NCBI RefSeq assembly: GCF_051622035.1
Contig: NC_135355.1
Location: 41,638,986-41,702,985 of the forward strand
Reading direction: 5' to 3'
Length of the DNA: 64,000 nt
Source of the DNA: Arctopsyche grandis
Lineage: Eukaryota > Arthropoda > Insecta > Trichoptera > Hydropsychidae
Position numbers and translations under genes: made by a program. Shown in pieces: positions 22,999 to 35,500 of this stretch. Under the pieces are notes generated by a model. It was not told where the DNA came from, did not search any database, and saw only the letters and a list, made by a program, of their open reading frames with translations. Positions within the stretch are counted from its first letter, which is position 1. Each line of letters begins with the position of its first letter.

Positions 22999-24616
22999 TA
23001 GGGCTTCCAAGCCGGTTTAAGCCGAAACCGAAAAGCCGGCTTTTTGACCATTTTTCAAAAAACCGAAAACCGCCTTTTTTGACTCGATCAACCGGCTTTT
23101 TAAGGTTTTCTTTAATTCATGTTTTGGTCCTCAAAACTAACAATTATGAATTTCAAATTTCAATGAAAGATCGAAATAAATGTGTATATCCAAACTTTCT
23201 TTGGGAATAGGCGTATATTTCTTTGAAAAGCAAAAAAAGGTACAGCACTTAGCGGTGGCTTTGGGATTTAGTATTGAACGAAGACCAGGTCTTAAACCAA
23301 TAAAATATTATTGAATGTAGTTTCAATAAACTACACCAGGCCTTTCAGTATTTCGAAAAATTGGATTTTCCATAATTTGTAGTTTTTGTGTATTCAGGTA
23401 TAAAAGTATAGAAAATGTAATCGCAAGTTGTTAAGGATTCGTTGCTGTTTTAAGCTAAAACAGATGTGTAAAATAACTTTGAAAGATGGAAATATTTCAT
23501 AGTTCATTACGTTTTCGGACACAAATTCATCTCAGCAGTGTTTTTATTCACAATTCCACGATTACGGTTTTTGTACGAGGTAAGACATTATTTTTTTAAT
23601 ATATTCTTGATAGTAGATTATTTATATCATTTAACTACACTGTTTTACACGAAAAATGGTTCAGAGACGAGATATGACTTTTTTATAGATCTATGCCCAG
23701 TGAACACGAATCTGGCAATAAAAATGTTGATTGGCTCGAGATTCGAAGATATGTGTTTTTTAAATGGCGCGATTTTTTTACATATATCTCGGTGTTCTAT
23801 CAATGTCTCAAAATCTGTCAGTTTCTTGTTCAAAATGAATATTGGAATCTATAGTCTAGTATTTTATCTTTTATTTGTAGTACTTTTCAGCTTTCAAACG
23901 TAGTCGTCCAGTTCAAATCAAAAGTACGTATTTTCCACTTGGGTTTTTTCCCACTGTTAATACTATTTTATATTGAGTATTTTCTATTGAAATATGTTTA
24001 TTGGGATAGCATTCTGGCCACACCATTTTTTGTTTTCATTTAAAAGGGTTAATTGGAAGTGTGCTGAATTTTAAATCGGTAAAATTGCAAGCTAAAATCT
24101 GGTACTATTATTTACTCGTATTTACACGAATCTGAATTGAATTAATAGGGATAATATATAAAATTTTCTTTATATGAGAATTAAATAAAATTCCACATAG
24201 AAAAATCATATTTCGACTATTCTTCAAAAATTCTATTGATAACTGGCTTCCCTCGATAAAATAAACGAATTTTTGTTATTAATCCACAAGAATAGTGGAT
24301 ATTTGTGCGTATTCAGGATCTAACATTTTACGGCTTCGATATATAATACAAATTTTATTATTTGTAATAATAATTGTGTATAATAATGATCTTATGAAAG
24401 TTCATAATGTTTATAACTCAATTTAATTTATAAGCAAATATTTTTTTAATGCATGATATAATATGTACATATATTTACAATTTTTTTTTCGATATAAAAA
24501 TTTAAAACTTAAAAAAATCTTAATTTTCTGAAACCGGTGAAAGCCGCTCAACCGGCTTTATATTTAAAAAAAAACAAACCGGCTTTTTCTTTCGGGTGGT
24601 TTTTTGGAACCCCTAC
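22999..24616. mobile_element. Non-autonomous hAT-like element
   Basis: A 1.6-kb element with ends TAGGGCTTCCAA and (complement) TAGGGGTTCCAA. The flanking 8-bp sequences CTCGTAAC (22991-22998) and CCCGTAAC (24617-24624) differ at one base, as a hAT target duplication would after mutation. Subterminal regions repeat AAGCCGGCTTTTT-like motifs at both ends. No transposase remnant was found. A Tc1-like MITE is nested at 23638-23945. Confidence 0.7.
23638..23945. mobile_element. Tc1/mariner-like MITE, right end missing
   Basis: Second copy of the element at 689-1073, from CACTG through GACGAGATATGACTTTT to ACGTAGTCGTCCAGTTCAAA; the right inverted end is lost. It is nested in the hAT-like element. 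Confidence 0.7.
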
Positions 24617-24626
24617 CCCGTAACAG

Positions 24627-25454
24627 ACCGAATATGAAAACAAAATTCCTCGTGATGAACCGCCATGCGTTTCCTCTCGCACGTACTATTCAAAATAAAT
24701 AATAGTTTTTAATAAACAGTTTCGCGAATCCGCCTTTGATTTATCGCTTAATCAAAACCCCACACTTTTCACCTTTACGAGTTGCAGATTTCGCCGTCTA
24801 TGTGTGTGATTTTTCTTTATGACTCTACGTACATATATGTACTTACATGTTTCGCGTGTTCAACTATCCTTGTATACACTCGAGTGTAATTTCATGACCT
24901 CTTTCGTCTCTCTGTCCTCTGTCCATACTCCTTTATTCAATTTGGTGGGAGTATGGCATGGCTGTTCAATTCTTGTCGTGGCGGGAGCTATAAACTTTTT
25001 TTCTCGTCCACTATTGCACTCTGCCGTGGTACAAAAGCAAGTTGAGCGCGACGACTCGTCTCTCACAATTTTATCGACACTAAATGCTGCATTTTATATT
25101 TCTTCGCCATTTTCCGGCTGTGATGTCGTAATTCCTTTTCCTTTGTCAAGTGCGAATAATTGTTACGGCAGATTCTTTATTATTAATAAAGAAACTGTAC
25201 ACACTCGAGGTCGACTCATCGTACTTGCTCACACAACGTCTCGCAAACCCACACTTAAAACACAATTGTCAATATTTGATGACACATTCACGTTCAGATG
25301 TTAAACATTATTGCAGTATAAAAGACGATTTCATTACAAAACTTAATTGCATTTCAAATACAGCTTGATACATAAAATTCTCGTTTTAATACAAGTCTCA
25401 TAATGAATGTTACATAGCTAAATGCTTTTCATTTAACGACATATGTACATAATC
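24627..25454. other. Unique DNA with a 161-codon ORF
   Basis: Non-repetitive and less AT-rich at 24820-25300. The ORF at 24819-25304 (plus) is the longest one outside recognised elements, but its composition (Ser, Leu, Val, Thr-rich, no domain motif) and overlapping antisense ORF give no support for a real protein. Not recognised. Confidence 0.3.
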
Positions 25455-25770
25455 GTAAAAAGTTTTTTTAAAAACATACTTCTTCTATAATTTGTATATA
25501 AAATTATTATTGTGAATAAAAATAGCAATAATTTTATTTTACTACCGCCATCTATGTTTAAAACTAAGAACTGGATAGACGTCACGCACTTTCAAATTTC
25601 AAATGCGTCTTACACGATATTTTTGCACCATCGTAATGGCGGAGAATACATTTACTTATATTGATGACCAAAATGAGCAATATGGCAAAGTATGAAAACG
25701 GTCGGATAAAAGGTAAACTTTTTCCTGAATTGTAATCGTAAGTGAAACGTAAAGGAGGTAAATAAAAACA
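25455..25770 (-). repeat. Family B repeat, short copy
   Basis: Minus-strand copy; the ORF at 25881-25582 contains the family segment PPLRFTYDYNSGK and YFAILLILVINISK. Right-end blocks (CTACCGCCATCTATG complement) lie at 25545-25560. Confidence 0.65.
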
Positions 25771-27339
25771 TATTAGTGCTTTTTCGTCCTTGTGCAATGA
25801 CGAAAAGTCCACAATTTGTCTAAATTGAGTTTTTGAATATGAAGGACATGTAAAGATGCGATCAGGGGATTTATTTGCCATTTTGGTAAATTGCTATTAT
25901 CTCGACACGTTCGGATAGGTTTTGACACAGATAAATGTTATAATAATAGAAGTGCCTTTACAAATAAATAAATTGTGTCAATAATACACGGTAGGTCTCT
26001 ATAACTACGCTACTACGTATGGAATATAATCAGGGTCATCACATATTTACTACAGAAATTAAACTTTTATTTTGATATAGATTTATTTACAATTTTAGTG
26101 TATGGTCTATATACATCTTGACACGTTCGGGCAGATTTTTAAACGTCTGGACTTGTTTAAACACCGAGATGTTGCTACATATGTACATATGTACATAGTT
26201 TTTGTTGTATCTTGCATATTTCTCGTACAAAGCTTACAACTTACTTTGCGTGTCTGCAAACAAGATGCAGAATAATTAAATTTTCATCCAAATTAATACC
26301 TTATTTATTATTAATTGTAACCTTAGGGCAAAATCGTTAGAAAATATACACACACAAACATATAAATATGTTTATACGTTCAATAATAAAGAATATAAGC
26401 CAGAGAAATGTTAAAATGTGGCCAATCCGTTTCTTTTCTCGGTTGGCAGATTATTTTTGTCCACTTTTTTTTTATTTGTCTGTCCTTGGGAACTCTTAAA
26501 TTAACGTGCAATGTATAGTTTCAAAAAAAATATCTATAATATAAAATGAACGATATTTATATTAATTAAACTTAAATAATTGGTTATTTAATTAGTTTTT
26601 CGATGATTAATTTTATTGAAAATTTACGATTGTGATTATGAATTTTTATTTTGATGTATTTATTTTGTCTTTTTGTTTTTTGCTATATATTATATTATTT
26701 TTATTATTTCATAATTTTTATCATATTATTATTCTTATTATTTTGATATTTTTATTATACAGTTATTTCTATTTTTTTTCTTTTTGTTTTCTCTAACTAT
26801 CTTACTCTATTATTATTTTTGTTTCTTATTTTAAATGTTTGAGCTTTTCTTTTTTTTACCTATATGTGAAAATTATTAATGGTTTACTTAACATAATTAT
26901 GTTTTTTTACTATCAATCTATGTAACTTAATAAACTGTAAATTTTCCAAATAAATAAATAAATAATTGAGTATTCGGCGCCACCAAGAGAAATGTTTTTA
27001 CATTTATTTAAAAATAATCTTTACGTTTCTCTGGTGCCACCCCTGAAATTTTATGTAGAATGCGGGCGATCGCCAGGACACTTTTAAAAACTGTCAAACT
27101 ACGATGTTAATTGAATAATATGTTACTTAAATGATCAATTTACTTATAAAAATGTATCCTTATTGTATTGTATTGTAAAATGTATTGTTTATTGTATGTT
27201 TTTGAATGCATCGTGCAATTTTTAACGATGCACTTGCCCATCTGGCGAGTAATGTAAACAAACAGAGAAGTTTTTATCGGACATACGTTGAGCACCAAAC
27301 ATCAAATACGACTGATGCTATAATTATTTATTTTATTTT
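25771..27339. other. AT-rich DNA, LINE-like tail, small inverted repeat
   Basis: No gene. 26590-26965 is strongly T-rich on the plus strand and ends in AATAAATAAATAAATAA, as a LINE 3' UTR and tail would. 26977-27042 has a short inverted pair (GGCGCCACCAAGAGAAA and TTTCTCTGGTGCCACC) around a 30-bp spacer. 27043-27339 shows nothing further. Confidence 0.4.
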
Positions 27340-28262
27340 TATTTATTTTATTAATTGAAAAATCAACAGACAGGATGTACATAGATATGTATAAAAAAAC
27401 AAATATTAAATAAATAATATATGTAACATCCGAGTATAATAATAGATTTTTACAACAATGAAAAAGATAAATATAAGGAAAACAAATTAAAAAGTAAATA
27501 ATAAAGGCATGACAAAATATGTAGAACATTGCATAATTAAACTATAGTATTAAAATATTTGGAAAAGGTTATAAAATAGAATATAAGAAGAAATTGAAAT
27601 TTACAAATATAAAACAAATGAAAAAGGTAAATACAAAATAAACAAATGAAAAGGAAAAGAATGAAAGCTATAATATTATTAAATAGCACATTACATAACT
27701 AAACTAAAGTATAAAAATATTGGAAATATTGGAAAAATAGAATAGGAGAAGAAATGAATCAATCGGTCAAGATTCTCTTGATGTTAGACCTGAATTGATG
27801 TAGTGAAATACCAAATAGATCAACCTCATTCAGCTCTCCGTTAAACATACGATAAACGCGCTGCAGATAAAAATATTTTTGGGAATTAGAATTGAAAGGA
27901 TCAAGTGAAAAGAGTGCAACGCGTCTAGAGTACCGAACTGGGATTCTGAAATTAACCTTATTCAGTAAATCAGAACAATCAAGGAAACCATTTATGAGCT
28001 TAAAGAAGAATATAGCATCAGTATGTCGTCGCCTGACAGAAAGATTGTTAAAAGAAAGGATTTTTAAAATGTCGGAAACAGTAGAATGGGTATAGGTAGG
28101 AAAAAGGTAGCGTAAGGATTTAATAAATTTAAGTTGAACTTTATCAATACAATTAATATGGGATAAATAAAAAGGTGACCAGATTTTATTTGAAAAGGTC
28201 TGTGGACATTCCTCACTTGACAACAATATGACGCTTAAAGCCACTTCTATTAATATAACATT
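27340..28262 (-). pseudogene. LINE family E, C-terminal ORF and 3' UTR
   Basis: Minus-strand LINE fragment. The 161-codon ORF (28244-27759) is the C-terminal region after the reverse transcriptase: KIWSPFYLSHINCIDKVQLK, then LRYLFPTY, NLSVRRRHTDAIFFFKLING and a YLQRVYRMFNGELNE block near the stop. The 3' UTR and ATTTTTCAATTAATAAAATA tail follow. The right part matches 8872-9418. 5'-truncated, so not autonomous. Confidence 0.75.
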
Positions 28263-29632
28263 TATCTGCTGTAAGGTACATAACTACATATGTATGCGCA
28301 TAAAAGGATTTAAAAAGCACTCCAATTACGGAAATGTTATACGATACTTCTTCATCCTGAAAAGTACTGAAAGTTCTTTCTCAATAAGTTTCCTTGCACA
28401 ATACTGCATTCAAAGCGATCATGGCGTATATCAAGTGAACCGAAAGCCAATTATTTGAACATGAAAATTTTCCCTCTCGTCAAAGCAAACACACGCCGAA
28501 GTAGAGCGCACTTTTTACCTCTACAGCACATTTATATACACTCGCAAAGAATGCACCTTTTAACTTTCTACCGGAGAAAATTCGAATAATTCACAGTGAG
28601 GGTATTGTAAAAAAAATCACGTTCGAAGACTCTTTCCAGTACTTTCACCCGTATTTATTCAGCTGCGCTAATTTCCCCGTTTACTTCGCATCCGGGAAAT
28701 GCACTGTGTTGTTGTTTGATTGAGCACTCGACTATGTGAAGTACTACTCTCTGAGGCTTGTCTTGTCTGGGTAAACAAGACCCCAGACTTGCCATCACAA
28801 ACACGACGTCTTCCTTCCGCCATGTTGCTGATGCTTTCGACTGAAATATCATATTGGTTCGTGTTTATGTAACACGGAAGCATCTTCGCTAAATTCAAAT
28901 ACCAAATATTACAGTTGGATATACTCGTATTTGAATAAAACTAAGATGAATTCACTGCCTTCGGTTTTTAAATTAAACACCCATCATACAATGTTATCAG
29001 ATCTGACATCCCCCGCTTCATGGAAATTATAGCACAAAGCTAACGCAGAACGTGAAATATATATATACATACATATGTATGTATGTATGTATATAAAAAT
29101 CAATGTTTGCCCGTTTGTCTGTCAAAATTTAACCGATTGCGATGAAACTTACAAGAGCTTTGTGTGTATGTCCACGATGGTTTCTGTAAAAAAAATCACC
29201 CAAAAACAGGAACGGAAATGAGTAATAAATAAAACAATAACACAAAACAAAAAAACACAATATTAATATAAGAAAAAATATGAGTTTTAAAACTAATTGA
29301 ATAAATAAATGAATGAATTAAAACAATAAAATAAAATGCATTTAGCAATTGTATAAATCAGAAAAATGATGATGCAACAATTTTTTTAAACTATGTTTAC
29401 TAATAGTAAAAAAATCAAATTGGCTAAATTCGTTTCCCAGTTTATGAAGTTACGTTGAATTTTTGTTATAACTAGTGGAATAATTTTTGATGTGGAATAA
29501 ATAGTTGCATCTGGTAAGTCTCTCCGGTTTATCTTATTTCATATTTGTTTTTATGTACTTCTGTGTTATTATATACCACGTGGGTCCATCGGCTTTGATT
29601 CCATTCCCAAGTATTCTTAAATAAATAAATAT
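28263..29632. other. Unique DNA plus a Helitron-like internal block
   Basis: 28263-29040 is non-repetitive, moderately GC-rich near 28620-28880, with two overlapping minus-strand ORFs of no known family. 29095-29225 (GTTTGCCCGTTTGTCTGTCA, ACCGATTGCGATGAAACTT) resembles internal sequence common to insect Helitron-like repeats. The rest is AT-rich. Confidence 0.35.
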
Positions 29633-29782
29633 TGTAATTTAATGAATGTTATGCTGTGTATAAATAATAGCAGATCTATTCAGTGCTTTATTCGGAGCTG
29701 TCAGGCCGACGGATCAAGAACAATAAACTACTTCTACTACAACAGCTGTGTCTTTCACACCGATCTCAAAAGCCCCTTTACA
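29633..29782 (+). mobile_element. Short solo LTR
   Basis: A 150-bp segment starting TGTAATTTAATG and ending CCCCTTTACA, flanked by ATAT (29629-29632 and 29783-29786). TATA box TGTATAAATAATAG near 29658 and polyadenylation signal CAATAAAC near 29721. Its right half resembles the LTR at 30297-30501 (TTCGGAGCTG, AAAAGCCCC). Confidence 0.7.
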
Positions 29783-30296
29783 ATATGTTTAATATATCTT
29801 GATGAATTCAGTATTGATTGAATTTATAATGAAAAATCGATCGGAAACAATCATATCAATTTCTGTAGCGATGGCGAGTCGAGTCGCTTCCGCGAAAACT
29901 GAAAATAAGCAAAATTTAGCGGAAAACACGCACACCTCCCCGGGAAAACTGGTTGCGTTTACCATCGTACATGTTTGAAACGTTCGAATTTTTCAAATAA
30001 GAAAAAAGAAAAAATACGAAACAATACAATAAGTTTTCCTCGCCTTTCCATCGCATTCGCGTCTGCAAAAGCGATTTCGCATGAATCACGAACACTTTGA
30101 TAGATCGCTGTTTATTGTACGAAATAAATGTATACTCTTATACATATGAAAGCACGTCGATAAAATTACATAAAAAAAACACTTTAATATGTGATATTAT
30201 ACAGCTAAATATGTAGATATTTGACTTGTTTATTATTTTATTGAAAGTAAAACGTTTTGCATCACAAAACGTTGCATTCTTGATAGCGTGGACGTG
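29783..30296. other. Unique AT-rich DNA
   Basis: No gene or repeat recognised. Confidence 0.4.
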
Positions 30297-30501
30297 AAGG
30301 GGGCTTTTTGATCATGAAGTAAAAGATTTGTTTATTGTTATCCGACGGCCAGCCAGCTCCGAATGAATGCACGGAACGAATTCCCTGAATCTTTATACAC
30401 GGCGTGTACTCTCAGCACAGAGAGATCATTCATTGGTCGATGAGTCGCGAGCCCTTATTGGCTGTTCGTTAAAACCTCGCTAATACGCCGAGGCCTTAAC
30501 A
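30297..30501 (-). mobile_element. LTR remnant related to the LTRs at 4249 and 29633
   Basis: On the minus strand it begins TGTTAAGGCCTCGG, has CGACTCATCGACCAAT, a TATA box (GTGTATAAAG), CATTCATTCGGAGCTGG, an AATAAAC signal and ends near AAAAGCCCCCTTCA. No clean target duplication. Confidence 0.6.
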
Positions 30502-31484
30502 ACTATCTTACAAATCCAACTTTTTTACTATGTTTCACTTCGTCAACGATTGAGCCAAAATTCCTACAGTCTGGTATATAATTTATTTAAATAGTTTTAT
30601 TTTATATAAATTTATTTGAATACTCATTCGTTTTTTTGTTAAATTGACTTTCACGAACAAACAAACATATATACTAAGTCTCTTTCGAAATTATATGTAT
30701 ACCAGAATCCGGCGCCCCCCCCCCCCCGGCATGAAGGCGCCTTCGCCCCCAACGCCCCTCGGGACTTTTACCGAGGTTTTTTTACTCGGGACACCCTTTG
30801 AATCGAAAAAAACTTCGAATCCTTTGAATCGAAAAAAAATCGAATCGACGCCTATGAATCGAAAAAAAAAATCAACTGTTTTGTTTACGAACCAACCAAT
30901 CAATGTTACATATATGCAAACAATATATATACATACAAACATATATACATACAAACATATATACATACAAAGTCTCTTTCGAAATTATATATATGATTTC
31001 ATTTTGGAAAACGTCTGTTCGCATATGTACGTGCTAATTGTATGTGCTACCAAAAATTGATTTATTTTTGGATAATCAGACTCCAATATGGCATAAAATT
31101 TACTTAACGTTTTATTTTTAAATATTGACTTTAAACCATCATTCGCTTGAAGATCGATTAATTCTAATTAAAAATATTCTTCAATGTCGTTTTTATGGAT
31201 ATCAAATGGATTTGGAAAAATTGAAACACTTTTAAATTACTCTTAAAATCTATAAATCGATCTTCAAACGCTTTATGTAATAAATTAAATATTGTGAATA
31301 CAGTTTTCAATCGGAAAGTTCTGAATAGATATAGTTCTAGATAAATTATCAGAACAAGGGAAATAAATGACGAACGGCCGTCAAACAAAAGAAAAACGGA
31401 AAGTTGTTTTTTGCATTTCATTTGGGTCTCAACTACCTGGAAGCTTTTTTATGCAATATATGTTTTGATATACAAATGTATATA
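30502..31484. repeat. GC-rich tract (family O) in direct-repeat flanks
   Basis: 30705-30775 is GC-rich with a 14-C run and GGCGCC/GCCCC units. Three TTTGAATCGAAAAAAA units follow to 30870, recurring in reverse orientation at 48626-48680. AGTCTCTTTCGAAATTATAT occurs on both sides (about 30678 and 30970). From 31020 on nothing is recognised. Confidence 0.5.
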
Positions 31485-31925
31485 ATACTTATTTTTTTTT
31501 TATTGTTACAATCAATATACACTCGTCATTACAGATCGCTCCAATGCGACGGGTGTACGATAGCGAAATACAGAATACATAAACAATCAGAAATCAGAAA
31601 TACAATAATACATATACAATCAGAATATATAGCATATAACAATTAATCAGAAACAATAATCATAGAGACATCTTTCAGATTACTTTGCATAATTATTACA
31701 AATTATACACAGACAGATTTTTGTGACCACAGGAAAATGATTTAATACCAATTTTTCAGGAACCGTTTCAGCAATGATCAGATAAAATTGGCAAACTCTG
31801 ATTTAGAAACGATCGATTTGGAGTCACAAAATCCCCAAATCTAACCAGCAGTGTGATGATTCGAACCTTGGTTCTCAGTGGTGCTAATTATATACGCTAC
31901 CATTAAGCAAAACTGCTGGCTAATG
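31485..31925 (-). repeat. SINE with a variant 3' stem
   Basis: Minus-strand SINE with a type-a head (B box complement near 31865) and the standard body. The terminal hairpin differs: arms TACACCCGTC and GACGAGTGTA around GCATTGGAGCGATCTGTAAT. The loop is like that of the other SINEs but the stem is different. Confidence 0.75.
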
Positions 31926-32484
31926 GTATTATGTACATACATACATGTGTATGTACATATGTTCAAATATACTTTTTAATATGAAATCTCTAGCAGTTCA
32001 ACGAGGTTAATGATACGTATTCAAAATTTGATCAAAATTTGAAAATTATTTGGTATACATACATACATATATTTATATCGGCTCATTTAACTTTCTCCGT
32101 ATCGAAAAGCTTTTACTGTTCAGAAAGTCTTCTTAAACTTTTACTGCAAGCCTCCGCGGCTCGAGAGTTTTGTTTACTTTATACGGCACATTCCAACGGT
32201 TTTCATCCTTGAATATTTTGCATAAAAAAATATATCGAAATCGTAATTTTATTTTCAGCATTTATGTAGGTACAACGTCAGACCAGACCAGACTCGCCAA
32301 ATTCTTATCGTCGTAAAAAGGGCCCTATATTGAAATTTTCTAAAAGCGAATACAAAAGTGGGGTAAGATCTCGATGGATCAGTTCTTACGTCAAAATTGT
32401 GTCATCTTTTATATTTTTTTTTTGTACAACATTCAAAGCCACTGTCGATACTCTATATAGCACGGGCTCTCAAACTTTTTGCTT
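31926..32484. other. Unique AT-rich DNA
   Basis: No gene or repeat recognised; short ORFs only. Confidence 0.4.
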
Positions 32485-32965
32485 CATCTATGGACGTAGT
32501 AACAATATGTACATATATGAAGCTTTGTGATCGGGTGAGAATTCGACCTAGAAATTTTGATTGATTTGAAATCAAAAAAGTTGTGAGTCTGTGTATTTTG
32601 GAGATAATTTGAACACCATAAATCATATCAATCAAAAACTTGATATCAATTCCTCGAGTATTTATTGAAAATTGAATTTTTCATTATTTTATTAAAAGCT
32701 TTTTATTAGCTTCACTCTGTTAGTTCCCTGCCCGTCAAAATTTTGTGATTTATATTTGAATCACTTCCACTCTTTGCTTTGATATTTTACCGACATACAG
32801 GGTTTAGCTAATACTTAGGTAAGCTCTAATACAGTTTAAGAATCTAATACAGTTTAATCATTAACGAACTCATTAAAAATTACATCGGAATCTTGTGTCA
32901 GATCGAAGCGATGACAGCTAGATACCCAACGCGGCTTTCTACCGCCCCTTCACAACTCATTTAAA
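32485..32965. repeat. Family K fragment (minus) and family G copy (plus)
   Basis: 32485-32650 matches the terminal part of family K in reverse orientation (GTAGTAACAATA, CTTTGTGATCG). 32690-32965 is a plus-strand family G copy with leader (TGTTAGTTCC, CCCGTCAAAATTTTGTGAT) and one unit (ATTAAAAATTACATCGGAAT, CTTTCTACCGCCCCTTCACA). Confidence 0.6.
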
Positions 32966-33237
32966 ACAGTGGTAAAATTCACTTAATATTTCTAGCTTTT
33001 ATACTTTCTCAAATACGTTTTTAATTTACTAATATAAGTTTTTCACTATAAATTTTACTATTTAATATTTTTTTTCAAACATAAGGTTCTCAACTTTGCT
33101 AAATTTTTACGGTACAATATTTTCAGTATTGAAGAATTAATTAAATAAGAATTCATGTTGAGAATGAATAGCCAAACTAAACAAGACATTCCCTCCCCTT
33201 CACATCGCTTCCTCGGAAAAATGTAATAGTGTCATGA
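32966..33237. other. AT-rich DNA, nothing recognised
   Basis: Short gap between repeats with no feature. Confidence 0.4.
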
Positions 33238-33649
33238 ATAGGGGTTGCAATTAACTATCAAATTTCACAAAGCAGTAAACGGTAAATAATTTAATAAACT
33301 CGTATACCGGTATATGACAAAAAGCTTTTTTTCCTGGATTAGAAAATTTTATGTGGTTACTTTCCCTGAAAACGCTAGCTAACCTACATATATTTGAAAC
33401 ATAAATAATTAAAAACAAAGCTCAACTGAATAATGTCATATAAATACATAAATGTTAATTCATCATAATAAACAATTATTTTACAACCGTCTGATTACAT
33501 ATATTACGATTTGGTTGGTCTGTGTTGCCGGTGAATTTATCAACTTAAAATAGCCACATTTAATACTGAAAATAAACAAATTTCAGGCAACATAATCTAC
33601 AATAAGCCATTTTCACAATAATATTAAACCTGCATATTTTATTATTTCA

Positions 33650-33860
33650 TTTTATTTTTAGATAGATATACATATACAAGGAAGGCTTGACAGGAAGACC
33701 CCAATGCGCCTTCCTGGACAATTAATTACAAACAATGCAGCATTTTATTATTACATAAATCACTGTATTTCCAGAAGCTGAAGAACACGAAATAACAAAT
33801 AATTAATTAATTACAGAATTCATCCATTGAGACATCTATGGATTTAGATTTTGTACATAA
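33650..33860 (-). repeat. SINE, 5'-truncated
   Basis: Tail, stem-loop (AAGGAAGGCTTGACAGG to GCGCCTTCCTGG) and proximal body to GACATCTATGGATTTAGATT; no head. Nested in family H. Confidence 0.75.
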
Positions 33861-34019
33861 TAAAATTAAGACAATATATAAAAAACCTAATTAAGAAATC
33901 ACCAATTCTCTCCGTAAACTTTGATCATGAGTATGGAAAAGTGCTCAATCTACCATAGCGAGGTGTGGGGGCCAAAAGGCAAAAAACGATAAGAAACGAT
34001 CAGTGTGGACAAATGGGAC

Positions 34020-34200
34020 AGTGGACGAAGATTCAGTATTTTCAAACGTGTCTATTACGATTATTTTTCACCATGGTAATGGCGGATGTCATTTCCACTT
34101 ATATTGATGACCAAACCGAGCAAAATGACAAAATTTGAAAACGATCGGATAAGAACCCAAACTTCGTCAGAAGACAAAATCAATTCTGAACTAAAGAGAG
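34020..34200 (-). repeat. Family B core fragment
   Basis: Holds the family core (CGTGTCTATTACGAT, CCATGGTAATGGCGGATG, ATATTGATGACCAAA, GAAAACGATCGGATAAGA) without the usual ends. Confidence 0.5.
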
Positions 34201-34489
34201 GTTAGTAATAAACACAGAAGATTTGTGACAACAGGAAAAATTAAGTATAATATTAAAAATAAGTACTAGCAAGAAAAATAAGGTGTAAAACACATAATGA
34301 TTATTAAATCAGTAGATATTAGAATAAACTGTACATGTATTGTGAACGAAATATACATATGTATGAATAATAAAAATCTTTTAAAATTGAAATAAATAAA
34401 TCTATAAGTGGGTAGAATTGTTCATTTTTATCACGAGAAAAGGGAGGAAAGCCAAAATATGACTTAAAATTGAATCATATTTTATTTTT

Positions 34490-34868
34490 ACATAGATATA
34501 TACCAGAAAGGCTCGACAGGAAGACCCCAATGCGCCTTCCTGGACAATTAATTACAAACAATGCAGCATTTTATTATTACAGAAATCAGTGTATTTCCAG
34601 AAGCTGAAGAACACGAAATAACAATTAATTAATTAATTAATTACAGAATTAATCCATCGAGACATCTATAGATTTAGATTTTGTACATAATTTTTACAAA
34701 TTATACGCCCAATAAATACAGACGATTTGTGACAACAGGAAAGATGATTTTTTGCCAATTTTGAGGAACCGTCACAAATACTCCCAAATCTGACCAACAG
34801 TATAGCGGATTGAACCCACTGATCACTTGGTGCTAAACATACACGCTACCATTGATCCATATTGCTGG
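34490..34868 (-). repeat. SINE, head type a
   Basis: Tail, stem-loop at about 34500-34545, body and a type-a head ending GCTGGCT. The body is short of the central TTGGCAAACTCTG segment, an internal deletion relative to other copies. Nested in family H. Confidence 0.8.
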
Positions 34869-34990
34869 CTAAATATGTACTTAATTCGCGATTACATAGT
34901 TTACGGTAACCAACAGCAAATTTTAAAATATAGCGGTATTTAAATATGGCGAAATTTTGTCGATTTACCGGTAAACCGGTATTGCATTTC

Positions 34991-35500
34991 CAAATAAAAA
35001 GGTTGCCCTTCAAAAAATTGTAATTGAACCCACCTCCATAGAGTTTGCTGTGGTGGGTTGAGAAGCACATCTTTAGTAGACTTCAAACGCACATACATTA
35101 CGTCGGCTCTACGTAGAGCGGGAAAGTTATTAGTATTTCAATATATTTCACTTTGCCTTTTGAATAAAAGATAATCCCCCTCCATTCCGTACAGGACTGC
35201 ACTTAACCGCGACATTTTTTTTTATTTTATTTTATTTCTCTTTTCGCGTTTGGAGCACTTGTTGAAAGCGATTCCTCCGGCGAGGACGGATGTAATTTAT
35301 TGTATGCGTATGACACTGGCACGCTTTCAATGATAAGTTTGCACGAGCGTACGTGGATTTTCTTTTTTTCAGGAGTGTCTTGTAAAGAATCGTCCTGTAA
35401 TGGCCGCTATAAATAAACTGAAATATGAATAAAATTCAGGTGAATGTGACGCGCGCGAAAGCGTAGGCGTACGTACGGCCAAAAATATATCTATCTGCTA
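34991..35500. other. Unique DNA
   Basis: No gene or repeat recognised; less AT-rich near 35260-35470. Confidence 0.4.

Larger units (their letters stand above)
33238..34990 (+). mobile_element. Family H (hAT-like MITE) split by nested repeats
   Basis: Left part 33238-33640 begins TAGGGGTTGCAATTAACT and carries AGTAAACGGTAAAT and CGTATACCGGTATATG. Right part 34870-34990 carries TTAATTCGCG and GGCGAAATTTTGTCGATTTA then CCGGTAAACCGGTA. Together they correspond to the compact copy at 56155-56735; about 1.2 kb of SINEs and a family B fragment sits between them. Confidence 0.6.

Noticed and set aside
23538..23903. 121-codon ORF
   Set aside because: Lies across a truncated MITE copy; the other copy (689-1073) has no matching open frame.
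24819..25304. 161-codon ORF in unique DNA
   Set aside because: No domain, biased composition, an overlapping antisense ORF and no splice or promoter context; reported only as an ORF within unique DNA.
30644..31060. 138-codon ORF with PPPPG and NRKK repeats
   Set aside because: Its repetitive parts are translations of a poly-C run, a GC-rich tract and the TTTGAATCGAAAAAAA repeat; not a protein gene.
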